Positions 24,087-31,545 of a stretch of 32,793 nt of DNA are shown here, piece by piece; position 1 is the first letter of the stretch, and the number at the start of each line of letters is the position of its first letter. The position numbers and the translations under genes were made by a program. The stretch lies in NCBI RefSeq assembly GCF_002198735.1, contig NZ_MWLO01000090.1, forward strand, positions 1-32,793, in the 5' to 3' direction. The notes under the pieces were generated by a model. That model had not been told where the DNA came from, searched no databases, and saw nothing but the letters and a program-made list of their open reading frames with translations. Source of the stretch: Ideonella sp. A 288. GTDB lineage: Bacteria > Pseudomonadota > Gammaproteobacteria > Burkholderiales > Burkholderiaceae_C.

Positions 24087-24619
24087 CGACCCTCTGCCCC
24101 CTCGATCTCCACCCCCAGCGCCTCCAGAAACCGCGACACCATGTTGTAGCTGGCCACCGTCGCGGTCAGCTCGACCAGCTCGCGCGCGTTCAGCACCGAG
24201 CGCACCGCAGCGAACACGTCGTCGCCCACCTGCACCGTCAGCGTCATGGCCTCGGCATAGGCCAGCACGGCGCGTTCGCGGGCATCGAAGCACCCTGCCC
24301 CGCGCCAGCCGGCCAGCGCATCCACCTGGGCCTGCGGCACGCCTTCCTGCAGGGCCACCGGTACGTGTTGCGCAAACTCGTAGGGCGCGCGGTTGAGCAC
24401 GGCCACCTGCAGGATGACCAGTTCGCGCAGGCGCCCGTCGAGCACGCAGCCGGTGCGGATGGCGCCCATGTAGGTGTTCCAGCCACGGGCCACCGGCGCG
24501 CTGTGCAGCAGTTGGCGGTCCAGGTTCAGCAGCGTGCCGCCGCGGCGCTGGCGCACCAGCGCCACCAGCTCGGCATCGATGCCGGGGGTGTGTTCGTCGA
24601 CATGGGGCAGGCGGGCCAT
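24083..24619 (-). CDS. Carboxymuconolactone decarboxylase/AhpD-family protein
   Basis: A 178-residue all-helical protein. WNTYMGAIRTGCVLDGRLRE and ILQVAVLNRAPYEFAQHVPV match the CMD/AhpD-like core, with the conserved His in EFAQH. The AhpD CxxC redox pair is absent (a single Cys at RTGC), so a peroxidase role is unlikely. A decarboxylase, hydratase or lactonase-like role on an organic acid is more plausible. The start ATG is at 24619, 50 bp after the Bug gene. It lies in an operon with a FAH-family enzyme, which fits a short aromatic- or dicarboxylic-acid route. Confidence 0.85.
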   Translation of the reverse strand: MARLPHVDEHTPGIDAELVALVRQRRGGTLLNLDRQLLHSAPVARGWNTYMGAIRTGCVLDGRLRELVILQVAVLNRAPYEFAQHVPVALQEGVPQAQVDALAGWRGAGCFDARERAVLAYAEAMTLTVQVGDDVFAAVRSVLNARELVELTATVASYNMVSRFLEALGVEIEGAEGR

Positions 24620-24669
24620 GGGCAGGTCTCGGTGGGTGCGCGTCAGGCAGGGTGCGCGTTCATGGGGGG

Positions 24670-25656
24670 TTATTCGACCTTGCCGATCTTGCGGACGGCG
24701 TCCACCATCGTGGCGATGTCCTGGTCCCAGTAGGCCTGGAACTCGGGCGCGTCCTGGTATTCGACCGGGCTGCCGGCGCGCTGGATGGTGGCCAGCACCT
24801 GCGGATCGGCGGCCGCGCGGCGCGCCGCGGCGCGCAGGCGCTGCACGATGTCGTCGGGCACGCCGGCCGGCACGAACAACGCCGACCACTGCGCAAACTG
24901 CGCTGCGATGCCCTGCGACTTCAGGCTGGGCACCTCGGGCAGCGACTGCAGCGGCTTGTCGCCCCAGTGCGCCAGTGCGCGCAGCTTGCCGGCCTTGATG
25001 TGCTGGGCCACGGTGGACGGGCCGCTGGCCACCGCGTCCACCTGCCCGGCCAGCAGCGCGACGACGGCCGGCCCGGCGCCGGTGTACGGGATGTGCGTCA
25101 TGCGAAAGCCGGCCGCGGCCTTGAGCATTTCCATCGGCACGTGCATGGTGCCGTAGTTGCCCGAGCTGCCGTAGTTGTAGCGCCCAGGCTGGGTGCGCAG
25201 GTCGGCCACGAACTCGGCCAGCGTCTTCCATGGCGCGTCGGCACGCACCACCAGCACGGTGGGGTCGGCGGTGAAGCGGGCGATGGGCTTCAGCTGGTTC
25301 AGCGCATAGGCGGGCTTGCGGTCGAGCAGCCGGTCGGCCTCGGGCAGGATGGACACCGACGACAGGGCCAGCAGCACCGTGTAGCCGTCGGCCGGCGCGC
25401 GCGCGGCGGTGCCGATGCCCAGCGCGCCACCGGCGCCCACCTTGTTCTCGACGACCACGGTCTGCTTCAGCTCGCGGCCCAGCGCCTCGGCCACCGGCCG
25501 GGCCACGGTGTCGGCCACGCCGCCCGGCGGGAAGGGCACGATCATCGTGATCGGTTTGTCGGGCCAAGGGCTCTGCGCCAGCACTGGCATCGCGGCCAGG
25601 GTGGCCAGGCCGGCGGCAGCGGCGCCAAGCACCCGGCGGGTGAGGAGGACGGGCAT
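24670..25656 (-). CDS. Bug-family (TctC-like) periplasmic substrate-binding protein
   Basis: A 328-residue exported binding protein. The signal peptide RRVLGAAAAGLATLAAMPVLA is followed by WPDKPITMIVPFPPGG, the Bug hallmark. Also seen are AGGALGIGTAARAPADGYTV, HIPYTGAGPAVVALLAGQVD and VEYQDAPEFQAYW. Bug proteins bind small carboxylates, often dicarboxylic acids. No TctA/TctB membrane genes accompany it, so it is an orphan here. The ATG at 25656 (MPVLLTRR) is chosen; a GTG at 25692 would overlap the FAH gene. It is the second gene of the FAH operon, after a 28-bp gap. Confidence 0.92.
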   Translation of the reverse strand: MPVLLTRRVLGAAAAGLATLAAMPVLAQSPWPDKPITMIVPFPPGGVADTVARPVAEALGRELKQTVVVENKVGAGGALGIGTAARAPADGYTVLLALSSVSILPEADRLLDRKPAYALNQLKPIARFTADPTVLVVRADAPWKTLAEFVADLRTQPGRYNYGSSGNYGTMHVPMEMLKAAAGFRMTHIPYTGAGPAVVALLAGQVDAVASGPSTVAQHIKAGKLRALAHWGDKPLQSLPEVPSLKSQGIAAQFAQWSALFVPAGVPDDIVQRLRAAARRAAADPQVLATIQRAGSPVEYQDAPEFQAYWDQDIATMVDAVRKIGKVE

Positions 25657-25684
25657 CGTGGGGCTTTCTTGCAGGGGGGTGCGG

Positions 25685-26569
25685 TCAGACACAGCGGTTC
25701 TCGAGGGTGCCCAGGCCGTCGATGGCGATGCGCACCACGTCGCCGGGCCGCAGGAACTGCGGCGGGTCCAGGCCCATGCCCACGCCGGCCGGCGTGCCGG
25801 TGGCGATCAGGTCACCGGGGTGCAGCGTGATGCCGCGCGAGCAGGTCTCGATGAGCGTGGGGATGTCGAAGATCAGGTCTTCGGTGCGGGCGTCCTGCCG
25901 CGGCGTACCGTTCACCCAGCACTGCACGCGGGTGGCTGCGCCGTCCAGCGTATCGGCCGTCACCACCCAGGGGCCCATCGGGCAGAAGGTGTCGAAGCTC
26001 TTGCCCAGGTCCCACTGCTGGTGACGCATCTGCACGTCGCGGGCAGTGACGTCGTTGACGATGGTGTAGCCGAATACATGGCGCATCGCGTCGGCCGCGG
26101 CGATGTTGCGCCCGCCGATGCCGATGACCACGCACAGTTCGGCCTCGTAGTCGATCTGAGCCGAGATGGCGTCGCCGGGCAGGCGGATGTCGTCGGCCGG
26201 GCCCACCACGCACTCGGGCACCTTGGTGAAGACGATGGGCCAGGCCTTGACGTCGCTGGCGCTGGCCTTGAACACCGAGCCCGACAGCTCGCGCGCATGG
26301 GCGTGGTAGTTGCGGCCGACGCAGAAGACATTGCGCCGCGGACGCGGCAGCGGGGCCTCGAGCCGAACGCCTGAAAACGGCAGCGCCGGACCGGCGGCGG
26401 CCGGCAGCGGCTGGCCGGCGGCCAGCGCCTCCACCAGCGCCAGCACGCCGCGCTCGGCATCGGCCGGCGGCAGCGCCAGCGGCGTCACCGACAGCCCGTC
26501 GTCGGAGACGACGCCCACCTGCCGCCGGGCAGCGGCCAGGGGCAGGCATCGAAAGGTGGCCAGGCGCAT
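25685..26569 (-). CDS. Fumarylacetoacetate hydrolase-family enzyme
   Basis: A 294-residue FAH-family protein. NVFCVGRNYHAHARE (80-94) begins the catalytic domain. The metal site is DYEAEL (Glu142, Glu144) with Asp173 in YTIVNDVTARD. KSFDTFCPMGPWVV, DLIFDIPTLIETCSRGITL and TGTPAGVG complete the signature. Family members hydrolyse or decarboxylate C-C bonds in 1,3-diketo or 2-oxo acids. The start ATG at 26569 has AAGGA 8 bases upstream. It opens the minus-side operon, divergent from the gntR gene, which probably controls it. Confidence 0.92.
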   Translation of the reverse strand: MRLATFRCLPLAAARRQVGVVSDDGLSVTPLALPPADAERGVLALVEALAAGQPLPAAAGPALPFSGVRLEAPLPRPRRNVFCVGRNYHAHARELSGSVFKASASDVKAWPIVFTKVPECVVGPADDIRLPGDAISAQIDYEAELCVVIGIGGRNIAAADAMRHVFGYTIVNDVTARDVQMRHQQWDLGKSFDTFCPMGPWVVTADTLDGAATRVQCWVNGTPRQDARTEDLIFDIPTLIETCSRGITLHPGDLIATGTPAGVGMGLDPPQFLRPGDVVRIAIDGLGTLENRCV

Positions 26570-26627
26570 CGGGGATCCTTGCTAAGGCGTGAACGTGGCA
26601 GCCTGCCATCATCGACGCGGGTGCGCA

Positions 26628-26647
26628 ACCAATGAAATACCAATGGT
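26628..26647. promoter_or_regulatory. Candidate operator between FAH and gntR
   Basis: ACCAATG occurs at 26628-26634 and 26639-26645, with starts 11 bases apart, about one helical turn. The second copy extends to ACCAATGGT (26639-26647), an odd-length palindrome. It lies in the 115-bp divergent region and is unusually AT-rich for this DNA. Binding by the neighbouring GntR protein is a reasonable inference. Confidence 0.5.
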
Positions 26648-26684
26648 CGGCCGGCCGCGCAGCCACTAACCTGCCGGCCACACC

Positions 26685-27443
26685 ATGGACCGACCGCCCC
26701 GCCGTCCCACCTCCACGCCGGCTGACAAGCCAGCCGGCTCTCCAGCCAAGCGGCCCGCGGCAGCGCCCGCGGCCGGCTCGCCGGTGCGCCTGCGCGAGAG
26801 CCTGCTCGACAAGCTGCGCGACCGCAGCTGGCGCGCCGGCGACCGGCTGCCCACCGAGCGTGCGCTGTGCGACGAGTTCGGCCTCAGCCGCACCGCGGTG
26901 CGGCGCGTGCTCGGTGACCTGCGCGCCCGCGGGCTGATCACCCAGGTGGTGGGCAGCGGCACCTACGTCAGCACCACCGTGGCTCAGGCCTTGTCCGACA
27001 TGGCGGTGGGGCAGGCGGCCGCCAGCACCAGCCCGGCCGAGCTGATGGGTGCCCGGGTGGTGCTCGAGCCGGCGCTCATCGAGATGGCCATCGGCAACGC
27101 CACTGCCGCCGACTTTGCGCGGATGGACCTGTGCTGCGACGAGGGCGAGGCCGCCCCCTCGCTCGAGCAGTTCGAGTTCTGGGACGGCCAGCTGCACGAG
27201 GCCATTGCCAACGCCGCGCACAACGCCTTCATCTCGGGTGTGTTCCGCCAGATGAACGCCGTGCGCGCGCAGGGCGAATGGGGCATGCTCAAGCGGCGCA
27301 GCGCCACGCCCGAGCGCCGGGCAGAGTACGAGCGCGAGCACCGTGCGCTGGTGACCGCGGTGAAGGCCCGCGACGTGGAGCGCGCCCGCGCCCATTGCAT
27401 GACCCACCTGCTGCACGTGCGCTGGAACCTGCTGGGCTACTGA
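26685..27443 (+). CDS. GntR-family regulator, FadR/FCD type
   Basis: A 252-residue regulator. A Pro/Ala-rich N-terminal tail (1-32) precedes the winged helix (about 34-98: SWRAGDRLPTERALCDEFGL, SRTAVRRVLGDLRARGLI, SGTYVS). The FCD effector domain follows, with metal-site-like residues in FWDGQLHEAIANAAHN, EHRALVTAVKARD and ARAHCMTHLLH. FCD regulators usually sense organic acids and repress nearby catabolic genes. It sits between the FAH-Bug-CMD operon and a second Bug gene, so both sides are candidate targets. Confidence 0.9.
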   Translation: MDRPPRRPTSTPADKPAGSPAKRPAAAPAAGSPVRLRESLLDKLRDRSWRAGDRLPTERALCDEFGLSRTAVRRVLGDLRARGLITQVVGSGTYVSTTVAQALSDMAVGQAAASTSPAELMGARVVLEPALIEMAIGNATAADFARMDLCCDEGEAAPSLEQFEFWDGQLHEAIANAAHNAFISGVFRQMNAVRAQGEWGMLKRRSATPERRAEYEREHRALVTAVKARDVERARAHCMTHLLHVRWNLLGY

Positions 27444-27491
27444 CGCCACGGCGGCGCCGTGCCAATGCCGACCAATCCTCCGGAGACGCGC

Positions 27492-28487
27492 ATGCGCCAG
27501 TCCCCTCCGCCATCCCGCCGCAGCCTGCTGGGCCGGGGCCTGGCCGGCGCCTTGCTCGCGGCCGCCGCGCTGGCCTGCGCCGCGCAGGACTACCCCAGCC
27601 GGCCGGTGAAGCTCATCGTGCCCTTCGCGCCGGGCGGCTCGGCCGACGTGTACGGCCGCTTCATCGCGCAGCGCCTGCAAGAGGCGCTGGGCCAGCCCTT
27701 CGTGGTGGACAACCGGCCCGGCGGCGGCTCGCTGATCGGCACCGATGCCGTGGCCAAGAGCGCGCCCGACGGCCACACGCTGCTGGTGATGAGCAACACG
27801 CACACCGTCAATGAATCGCTGATCCCGAACCGGCCTTTCCAGCTGCTGCGCGATTTCGTGCCGGTGGCGCCCATCAACCAGGCCGACCTGGTGCTGGTGG
27901 GCAAGCCGGGCCTGCCCGCTGGCAACCTGGCCGAACTGTTGACGCTGGCCAAGGGCCGGCCGGGCGGGTTGTCGTACGCGTCGTCGGGGCCGGGCACGCC
28001 GTACCACATGGCCGGCGAGCTGTTCAAGGCACTGGCCGGGCTGCACATCGTGCACATCCCCTACCGCGGCAGCTCGGGCGCGCGCACCGACCTGCTGGGC
28101 GGCCAGGTTGATCTGATGTTCGACGCCATACCGACCATGGCCGAGCACATCCGCGCCGGCAAGGTCAAGGCCCTGGGCACCTCCGGCGCGCAGCGCTCCA
28201 GCGTGCTGCCCGACGTGCCCACCGTCAGCGAAGGCGGCGTGCCCGGCTACGAGGCCACCCTCTGGCTGGGGCTGATGGCGCCGCGCGGCACGCCGCCGGC
28301 CATCGTGGCGCGGCTCAACGCCGAGGTGTCGCGCATCACCAGCCAGCCCGAGGTGCGCAAGGCCTGGGCCGCGCAGGGTGCCACGCCGTTGGTGATGAGC
28401 CCAGAAGCCTTCGCCCGCTACACCACCGACGACATCGCCAAGTGGGCGCGCATCGTCAAGGTCTCCGGGGCGAAAGCCGACCAATGA
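27492..28487 (+). CDS. Second Bug-family (TctC-like) periplasmic substrate-binding protein
   Basis: A 331-residue exported binding protein. SRRSLLGRGLAGALLAAAAL is the signal peptide core; it carries paired arginines, so Tat export is possible. YPSRPVKLIVPFAPGGSADV opens the mature protein. RPGGGSLIGTDAVAKSAPDG, SGPGTPYHMAGELFKALAG and HIPYRGSSGARTDLLGGQVD are typical. The ATG at 27492 follows GGAGACGCGC and is preferred to GTG at 27459. It is distinct in sequence from the Bug protein at 24670-25656, so two different ligands are likely. It follows gntR by 48 bp in the same direction and precedes the ModA-like gene. Confidence 0.92.
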   Translation: MRQSPPPSRRSLLGRGLAGALLAAAALACAAQDYPSRPVKLIVPFAPGGSADVYGRFIAQRLQEALGQPFVVDNRPGGGSLIGTDAVAKSAPDGHTLLVMSNTHTVNESLIPNRPFQLLRDFVPVAPINQADLVLVGKPGLPAGNLAELLTLAKGRPGGLSYASSGPGTPYHMAGELFKALAGLHIVHIPYRGSSGARTDLLGGQVDLMFDAIPTMAEHIRAGKVKALGTSGAQRSSVLPDVPTVSEGGVPGYEATLWLGLMAPRGTPPAIVARLNAEVSRITSQPEVRKAWAAQGATPLVMSPEAFARYTTDDIAKWARIVKVSGAKADQ

Positions 28488-28527
28488 CCGCGCCGCCGGC
28501 GCCGAACCACATCCCGAAGGGTGCCCC

Positions 28528-29238
28528 ATGACCGCAACCCCGACCTTGAGCATCCTGTGCGCCGGTGCGGCCAAAGGGCTGGTCGAGGCGCTGCACGACG
28601 AGTTCCTGCGCGAGACCGGCGCCGCCATCACCGGCCGCTTCGGTGCCGTGGGCGCGATGCAGGAAGCGCTGCTCGCCGGCGAACCCTGCGACGTGATGAT
28701 CGTCACCGCCGCGATGGTCGACGCCCTGTGCGCCGACGGCGTGCTGCGCGGCGACGCGCGGGCCGACCTGGGGCGCGTGCGCACCGGCGTGGCGGTGCGC
28801 GCCCATGAGCCGGTGCCCGATGTGTCCAGCCCCGACGCGCTGCGCGCCGCGCTGCTGGCGGCGCGCACGCTGTACTTCCCCGACCCGGTGCGCGCCACCG
28901 CCGGCATTCACTTCGACAAGGTGATGCGCCAGCTGGGCGTGCACGAGGCCTTGCAGTCGCGCTGCCGCACCTTCCCGAATGGCGCCACGGCGATGCGCGA
29001 ACTGGCCAGCAGCAGCGGGCCGCAGCAGCTGGGCTGCACGCAGATCAGCGAGATCCTTTACACGCCCGGCGTGCAACTGGCCGGGCCGCTGCCCGACCCC
29101 TTCGAGCTGGCCACCTTGTACACCGCCGCGGTCAGCGGCCACGCCGCGCAGCCGGCGCTGGCCGAACGGTTCGTCGCCCGGCTGGCCGGCCCGGCCACCC
29201 GGGCATTGCGTGAGCGTGGCGGCTTCGAGCTGGCCTGA
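28528..29238 (+). CDS. ModA-like substrate-binding-fold protein without signal peptide
   Basis: A 236-residue protein of the molybdate-binding-protein-like superfamily. LSILCAGAAKGLVEALHDEF (7-26) and GRFGAVGAMQEALLAGEPCD are the first lobe. ATAGIHFDKVMRQLGV, LGCTQISEILYTPGVQLAGP and ERGGFEL at the end are the second. The mature fold begins almost at residue 7 and no hydrophobic export signal precedes it; no start further upstream in frame adds one. It is probably cytoplasmic, or exported by an unknown means. It lies 40 bp after the Bug gene, with no ModB/ModC, so molybdate uptake is unlikely. Confidence 0.83.
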   Translation: MTATPTLSILCAGAAKGLVEALHDEFLRETGAAITGRFGAVGAMQEALLAGEPCDVMIVTAAMVDALCADGVLRGDARADLGRVRTGVAVRAHEPVPDVSSPDALRAALLAARTLYFPDPVRATAGIHFDKVMRQLGVHEALQSRCRTFPNGATAMRELASSSGPQQLGCTQISEILYTPGVQLAGPLPDPFELATLYTAAVSGHAAQPALAERFVARLAGPATRALRERGGFELA

Positions 29239-29582
29239 GCGGCCGCGGCAGGCCCGGTCGCCCGGCGCCCATGGGGTTGGCCAGGGCCCGATTGGGGCAG
29301 GATCTCTTCACTGAAGCCGTCGTCGGCAGCCGCGCAGGCAGGCTATGCTCCGCGCTGATGCACACGCCCGCGCCGCCGCAGGAGCCGTCCCCATGAACGC
29401 CGCACAGGCCACAGGCCTGCGGCCCCGCCTGGACATCGCGGTTCAGCCCGGCGCCGATCTGGCCCAGCGCCGGCCGCCGGCCCATCCGCGCGCCACCGGG
29501 CGGTGCAGGCAGAGTCCGGCGATACCCGACACCCTGGCCGAGGCCCCGCGACACCTCGGCCGCGTCACCCGCGAGGCCTGAC
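29239..29582. other. Gap of 344 bp with a possible short leader frame
   Basis: No confident gene lies here. The first part is GC-rich and ends the ModA-like transcript. CAGGCTATGCTCC at 29337-29349 carries a TATGCT box that could be a -10 element, without a clear -35 partner. A short open frame (29393-29581) is described separately. No tRNA-like fold or strong terminator is visible. Confidence 0.4.
29393..29581 (+). CDS. Possible 62-residue leader frame before the YdcF-like gene
   Basis: ATG at 29393 has GGAG (29381-29384) eight bases upstream, a good ribosome site. The frame gives a 62-residue Pro/Arg/Ala-rich product (MNAAQATGLRPRLDIAVQPG at the start), with no recognisable domain. Its TGA (29579-29581) ends one base before the ATC where the YdcF protein should begin. 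It may be a translated leader coupling into ydcF, or the ribosome site and frame may be coincidental in GC-rich DNA. Confidence 0.25.
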   Translation: MNAAQATGLRPRLDIAVQPGADLAQRRPPAHPRATGRCRQSPAIPDTLAEAPRHLGRVTREA

Positions 29583-29585
29583 ATC
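29573..29585 (+). promoter_or_regulatory. Ribosome-site-like GAGG before an ATC in the expected start position of the YdcF gene
   Basis: GAGG (29573-29576) lies six bases before ATC (29583-29585). ATC is followed in frame by AACGACATCCTTGCC, matching the usual beginning (M-N-D-I-L-A) of this protein family. The codon differs from ATG at one base. Confidence 0.35.
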
Positions 29586-29687
29586 AACGACATCCTTGCC
29601 GCCCTCGGCATCGTCCACTGGAAGCCCACGCTGGGCCTGCTGCTGATTCCGCCCACGCCGCTGCTGCTGCTGGCGCTGCTGGGCACC

Positions 29688-30404
29688 GTGCAACTCGGGC
29701 GCGGCCGCCGCATCGGCTGGCTGCCCCTGCTGGGCAGCCTGCTCGGCCTGTGGATGATGTCGACGCTGGCCGTGGGCAATGCCGCGATCGACGGCCTGAC
29801 CCGCCCGCCGCCGCCGCTGGACCTGCGTGCCCTTCAGGCCGCCGGCAAGGGCTCGGGCACGCCGAAGACCGCCATCCTGGTGCTGGGCGGCGGGCGCCGC
29901 GAGCGCTCGCCCGAATACGGCGCCGCCGATCTCACGCCCTTCGGCATCGAGCGCCTGCGCTACGGCCTGTGGGTGGCGCGGCAGACCGGCTGGCCGGTGG
30001 CCTTCAGCGGCGGTGTGGGCTTTGCCGCGAGGCCGGGCCCCACCGAGGCCGCCATCGCGCGGCGCGTGGCCGAGCGCGACTTCGGCATGAACCTGCGCTG
30101 GACCGAAGACCGCTCGCGCGACACCCACGAGAACGCCCGCTTCAGCCTGGACCTGATGCGCGAGCAGGGCATCGAGCGCGTGGTGCTGGTCACGCACGCC
30201 TTCCACATGAGCCGGGCGCTGCAGGGCTTCGAGCGCGCGCAGTTGCGCACCGCCGGGCCCGCGGTGCAGATCGTGCCGGCACCGGTGGGCGTGCGCGGCG
30301 GCGATGCGACCCTGGGCTTGCGCGACTGGCTGCCCAGCGCCGAAGGCTTCACCCGCAGTTGGCTGGCGATGCACGAGTGGGTGGGGCGGCTCGGCGGCGC
30401 GTGA
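29688..30404 (+). CDS. YdcF/DUF218-family membrane protein (start uncertain)
   Basis: A membrane-anchored protein with a DUF218 (YdcF-like) domain, related to SanA/ElyC-type envelope proteins. The domain shows TAILVLGGGRRERSPEYG, GWPVAFSGGVGFAA, TEDRSRDTHENARFSLDLM and VVLVTHAFHMSRALQGFE, all typical. GTG at 29688 is the only conventional start, giving 238 residues. It would begin inside the membrane region. In the same frame the family-like N-terminus (DILAALGIVHWKPTLGLLLI from 29589, then PPTPLLLLALLG) runs back to ATC at 29583, which would give 273 residues. I therefore think the real protein is longer and begins at a non-canonical or mutated start. It lies convergent to queG. Confidence 0.8.
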   Translation: MQLGRGRRIGWLPLLGSLLGLWMMSTLAVGNAAIDGLTRPPPPLDLRALQAAGKGSGTPKTAILVLGGGRRERSPEYGAADLTPFGIERLRYGLWVARQTGWPVAFSGGVGFAARPGPTEAAIARRVAERDFGMNLRWTEDRSRDTHENARFSLDLMREQGIERVVLVTHAFHMSRALQGFERAQLRTAGPAVQIVPAPVGVRGGDATLGLRDWLPSAEGFTRSWLAMHEWVGRLGGA

Positions 30405-30444
30405 CGGCGCCCCATGGCGGCGCCGGCCCGCCGGACGCCGCCAC

Positions 30445-31545
30445 TCAGGCGCGCTGCGCCAGCGCCCAGTGCAGGTGCTCGGCCAGCAGCGCGTCGGCGC
30501 CCGGCAGCGCGGCCTGCAGTGCCACGGCGATGGCCTCATCGCCCGTGTCGCGCCAGGCGTTGCCCAGCGCCACGGCCAGGTTGCGCCGCCAGCGTGCGTG
30601 GCCGATGCGGCGGATGGCGCTGCCTTCGGTCAGGCGCAGGAAGTCGGCCTCGCCCCAGGCCCACAGCGCCAGCAGCGTGGCGGCCGACAACGCCTCGCGG
30701 GCGTCGAAGTCGGGCAGGCTGCTGCACTGGGCGAACTTGTTCCACGGGCACACCAGTTGGCAATCGTCGCAGCCGTAGATGCGGTTGCCCAGGGCCGCGC
30801 GAAACTCGTGCGGGATCGGCCCGTCGTGCTCGATGGTCAGGTAGGACAGGCAGCGACGTGCGTCCAGGCGATATGGCGCCAAGATGGCCCCGGTGGGGCA
30901 GGCGTCCAGGCAGGCGCGGCACTGGCCGCAATGGTCGCTCTCCGGCGGGGTCAGCGGCAGCGGCAGGTCGACGTAGATGTCGCCCAGGAAGCACATCGAC
31001 CCCCCTTCGCGCGACAGCAGCAGGGTGTGCTTGCCGCGCCAGCCCAGGCCGCTGCGCTGCGCCAGTTCCACCTCCAGCACCGGCGCCGAATCGGTGAACA
31101 CGCGGTGGCCGAAGGCGCCCACCTCGCGCTGCAGGCGGTCCACCAGCTGCTGCAGCCGCTGCCGCAGCACCTTGTGATAATCGCGGCCATGGGCGTACAA
31201 CGACACCACCGCCTTCGACGGCTGGCCCAGGCGGTCGAAGGCGATGGCCTGCCAGCCTTCGGGCGTGTCGCGCGGCAGGTAGTCCATGCGCGCGGTGACC
31301 ACGCGCACCGTGCCCGGCACCAGTTCGGCCGGGCGCGCGCGCTTCAGCCCGTGCGCGGCCATGTAGCCCATGCTGCCGTGGAATCCGGCGGCCAGCCAGG
31401 CCTCGAGCCCCGGCTCGGCAGTCGACAGGTCCACGTCGGCCACCCCGATCTGGGAGAATCCGAGCGCCTTGGCCCAGCCTTGCAGGCGCGTCAGCCAGAC
31501 TGCCGCCGTCGCACCCTGCAGCCCCGTGTCGTGACCTTCGCGCAT
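30445..31545 (-). CDS. queG: Epoxyqueuosine reductase QueG
   Basis: A 366-residue cytoplasmic cobalamin- and Fe-S-dependent enzyme catalysing the last step of queuosine synthesis in tRNA. The first 4Fe-4S set is Cys206, Cys209, Cys212 and Cys216 (CGQCRACLDACP). The second uses Cys259, Cys262 and Cys266 (YGCDDCQLVCPWNKF) with Cys232. SLYAHGRDYHKVLRQR and GWRGKHTLLLSREGGSMCFLG are family signatures. The C-terminal part is a HEAT-like helical region. The ATG at 31545 lies inside the start of the divergent tsaE gene, a 15-bp overlap. Confidence 0.95.
   Translation of the reverse strand: MREGHDTGLQGATAAVWLTRLQGWAKALGFSQIGVADVDLSTAEPGLEAWLAAGFHGSMGYMAAHGLKRARPAELVPGTVRVVTARMDYLPRDTPEGWQAIAFDRLGQPSKAVVSLYAHGRDYHKVLRQRLQQLVDRLQREVGAFGHRVFTDSAPVLEVELAQRSGLGWRGKHTLLLSREGGSMCFLGDIYVDLPLPLTPPESDHCGQCRACLDACPTGAILAPYRLDARRCLSYLTIEHDGPIPHEFRAALGNRIYGCDDCQLVCPWNKFAQCSSLPDFDAREALSAATLLALWAWGEADFLRLTEGSAIRRIGHARWRRNLAVALGNAWRDTGDEAIAVALQAALPGADALLAEHLHWALAQRA

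Noticed and set aside
25812-28907. Minus-strand open frame of about 1,000 residues spanning gntR and the Bug gene
   Set aside because: It is antisense to three well-supported plus-strand genes and partly out of frame with the FAH gene. No domain is visible.
28528-29238. Molybdate transport function for the ModA-like gene
   Set aside because: There is no signal peptide, no ModB/ModC gene and a neighbourhood of organic-acid genes.
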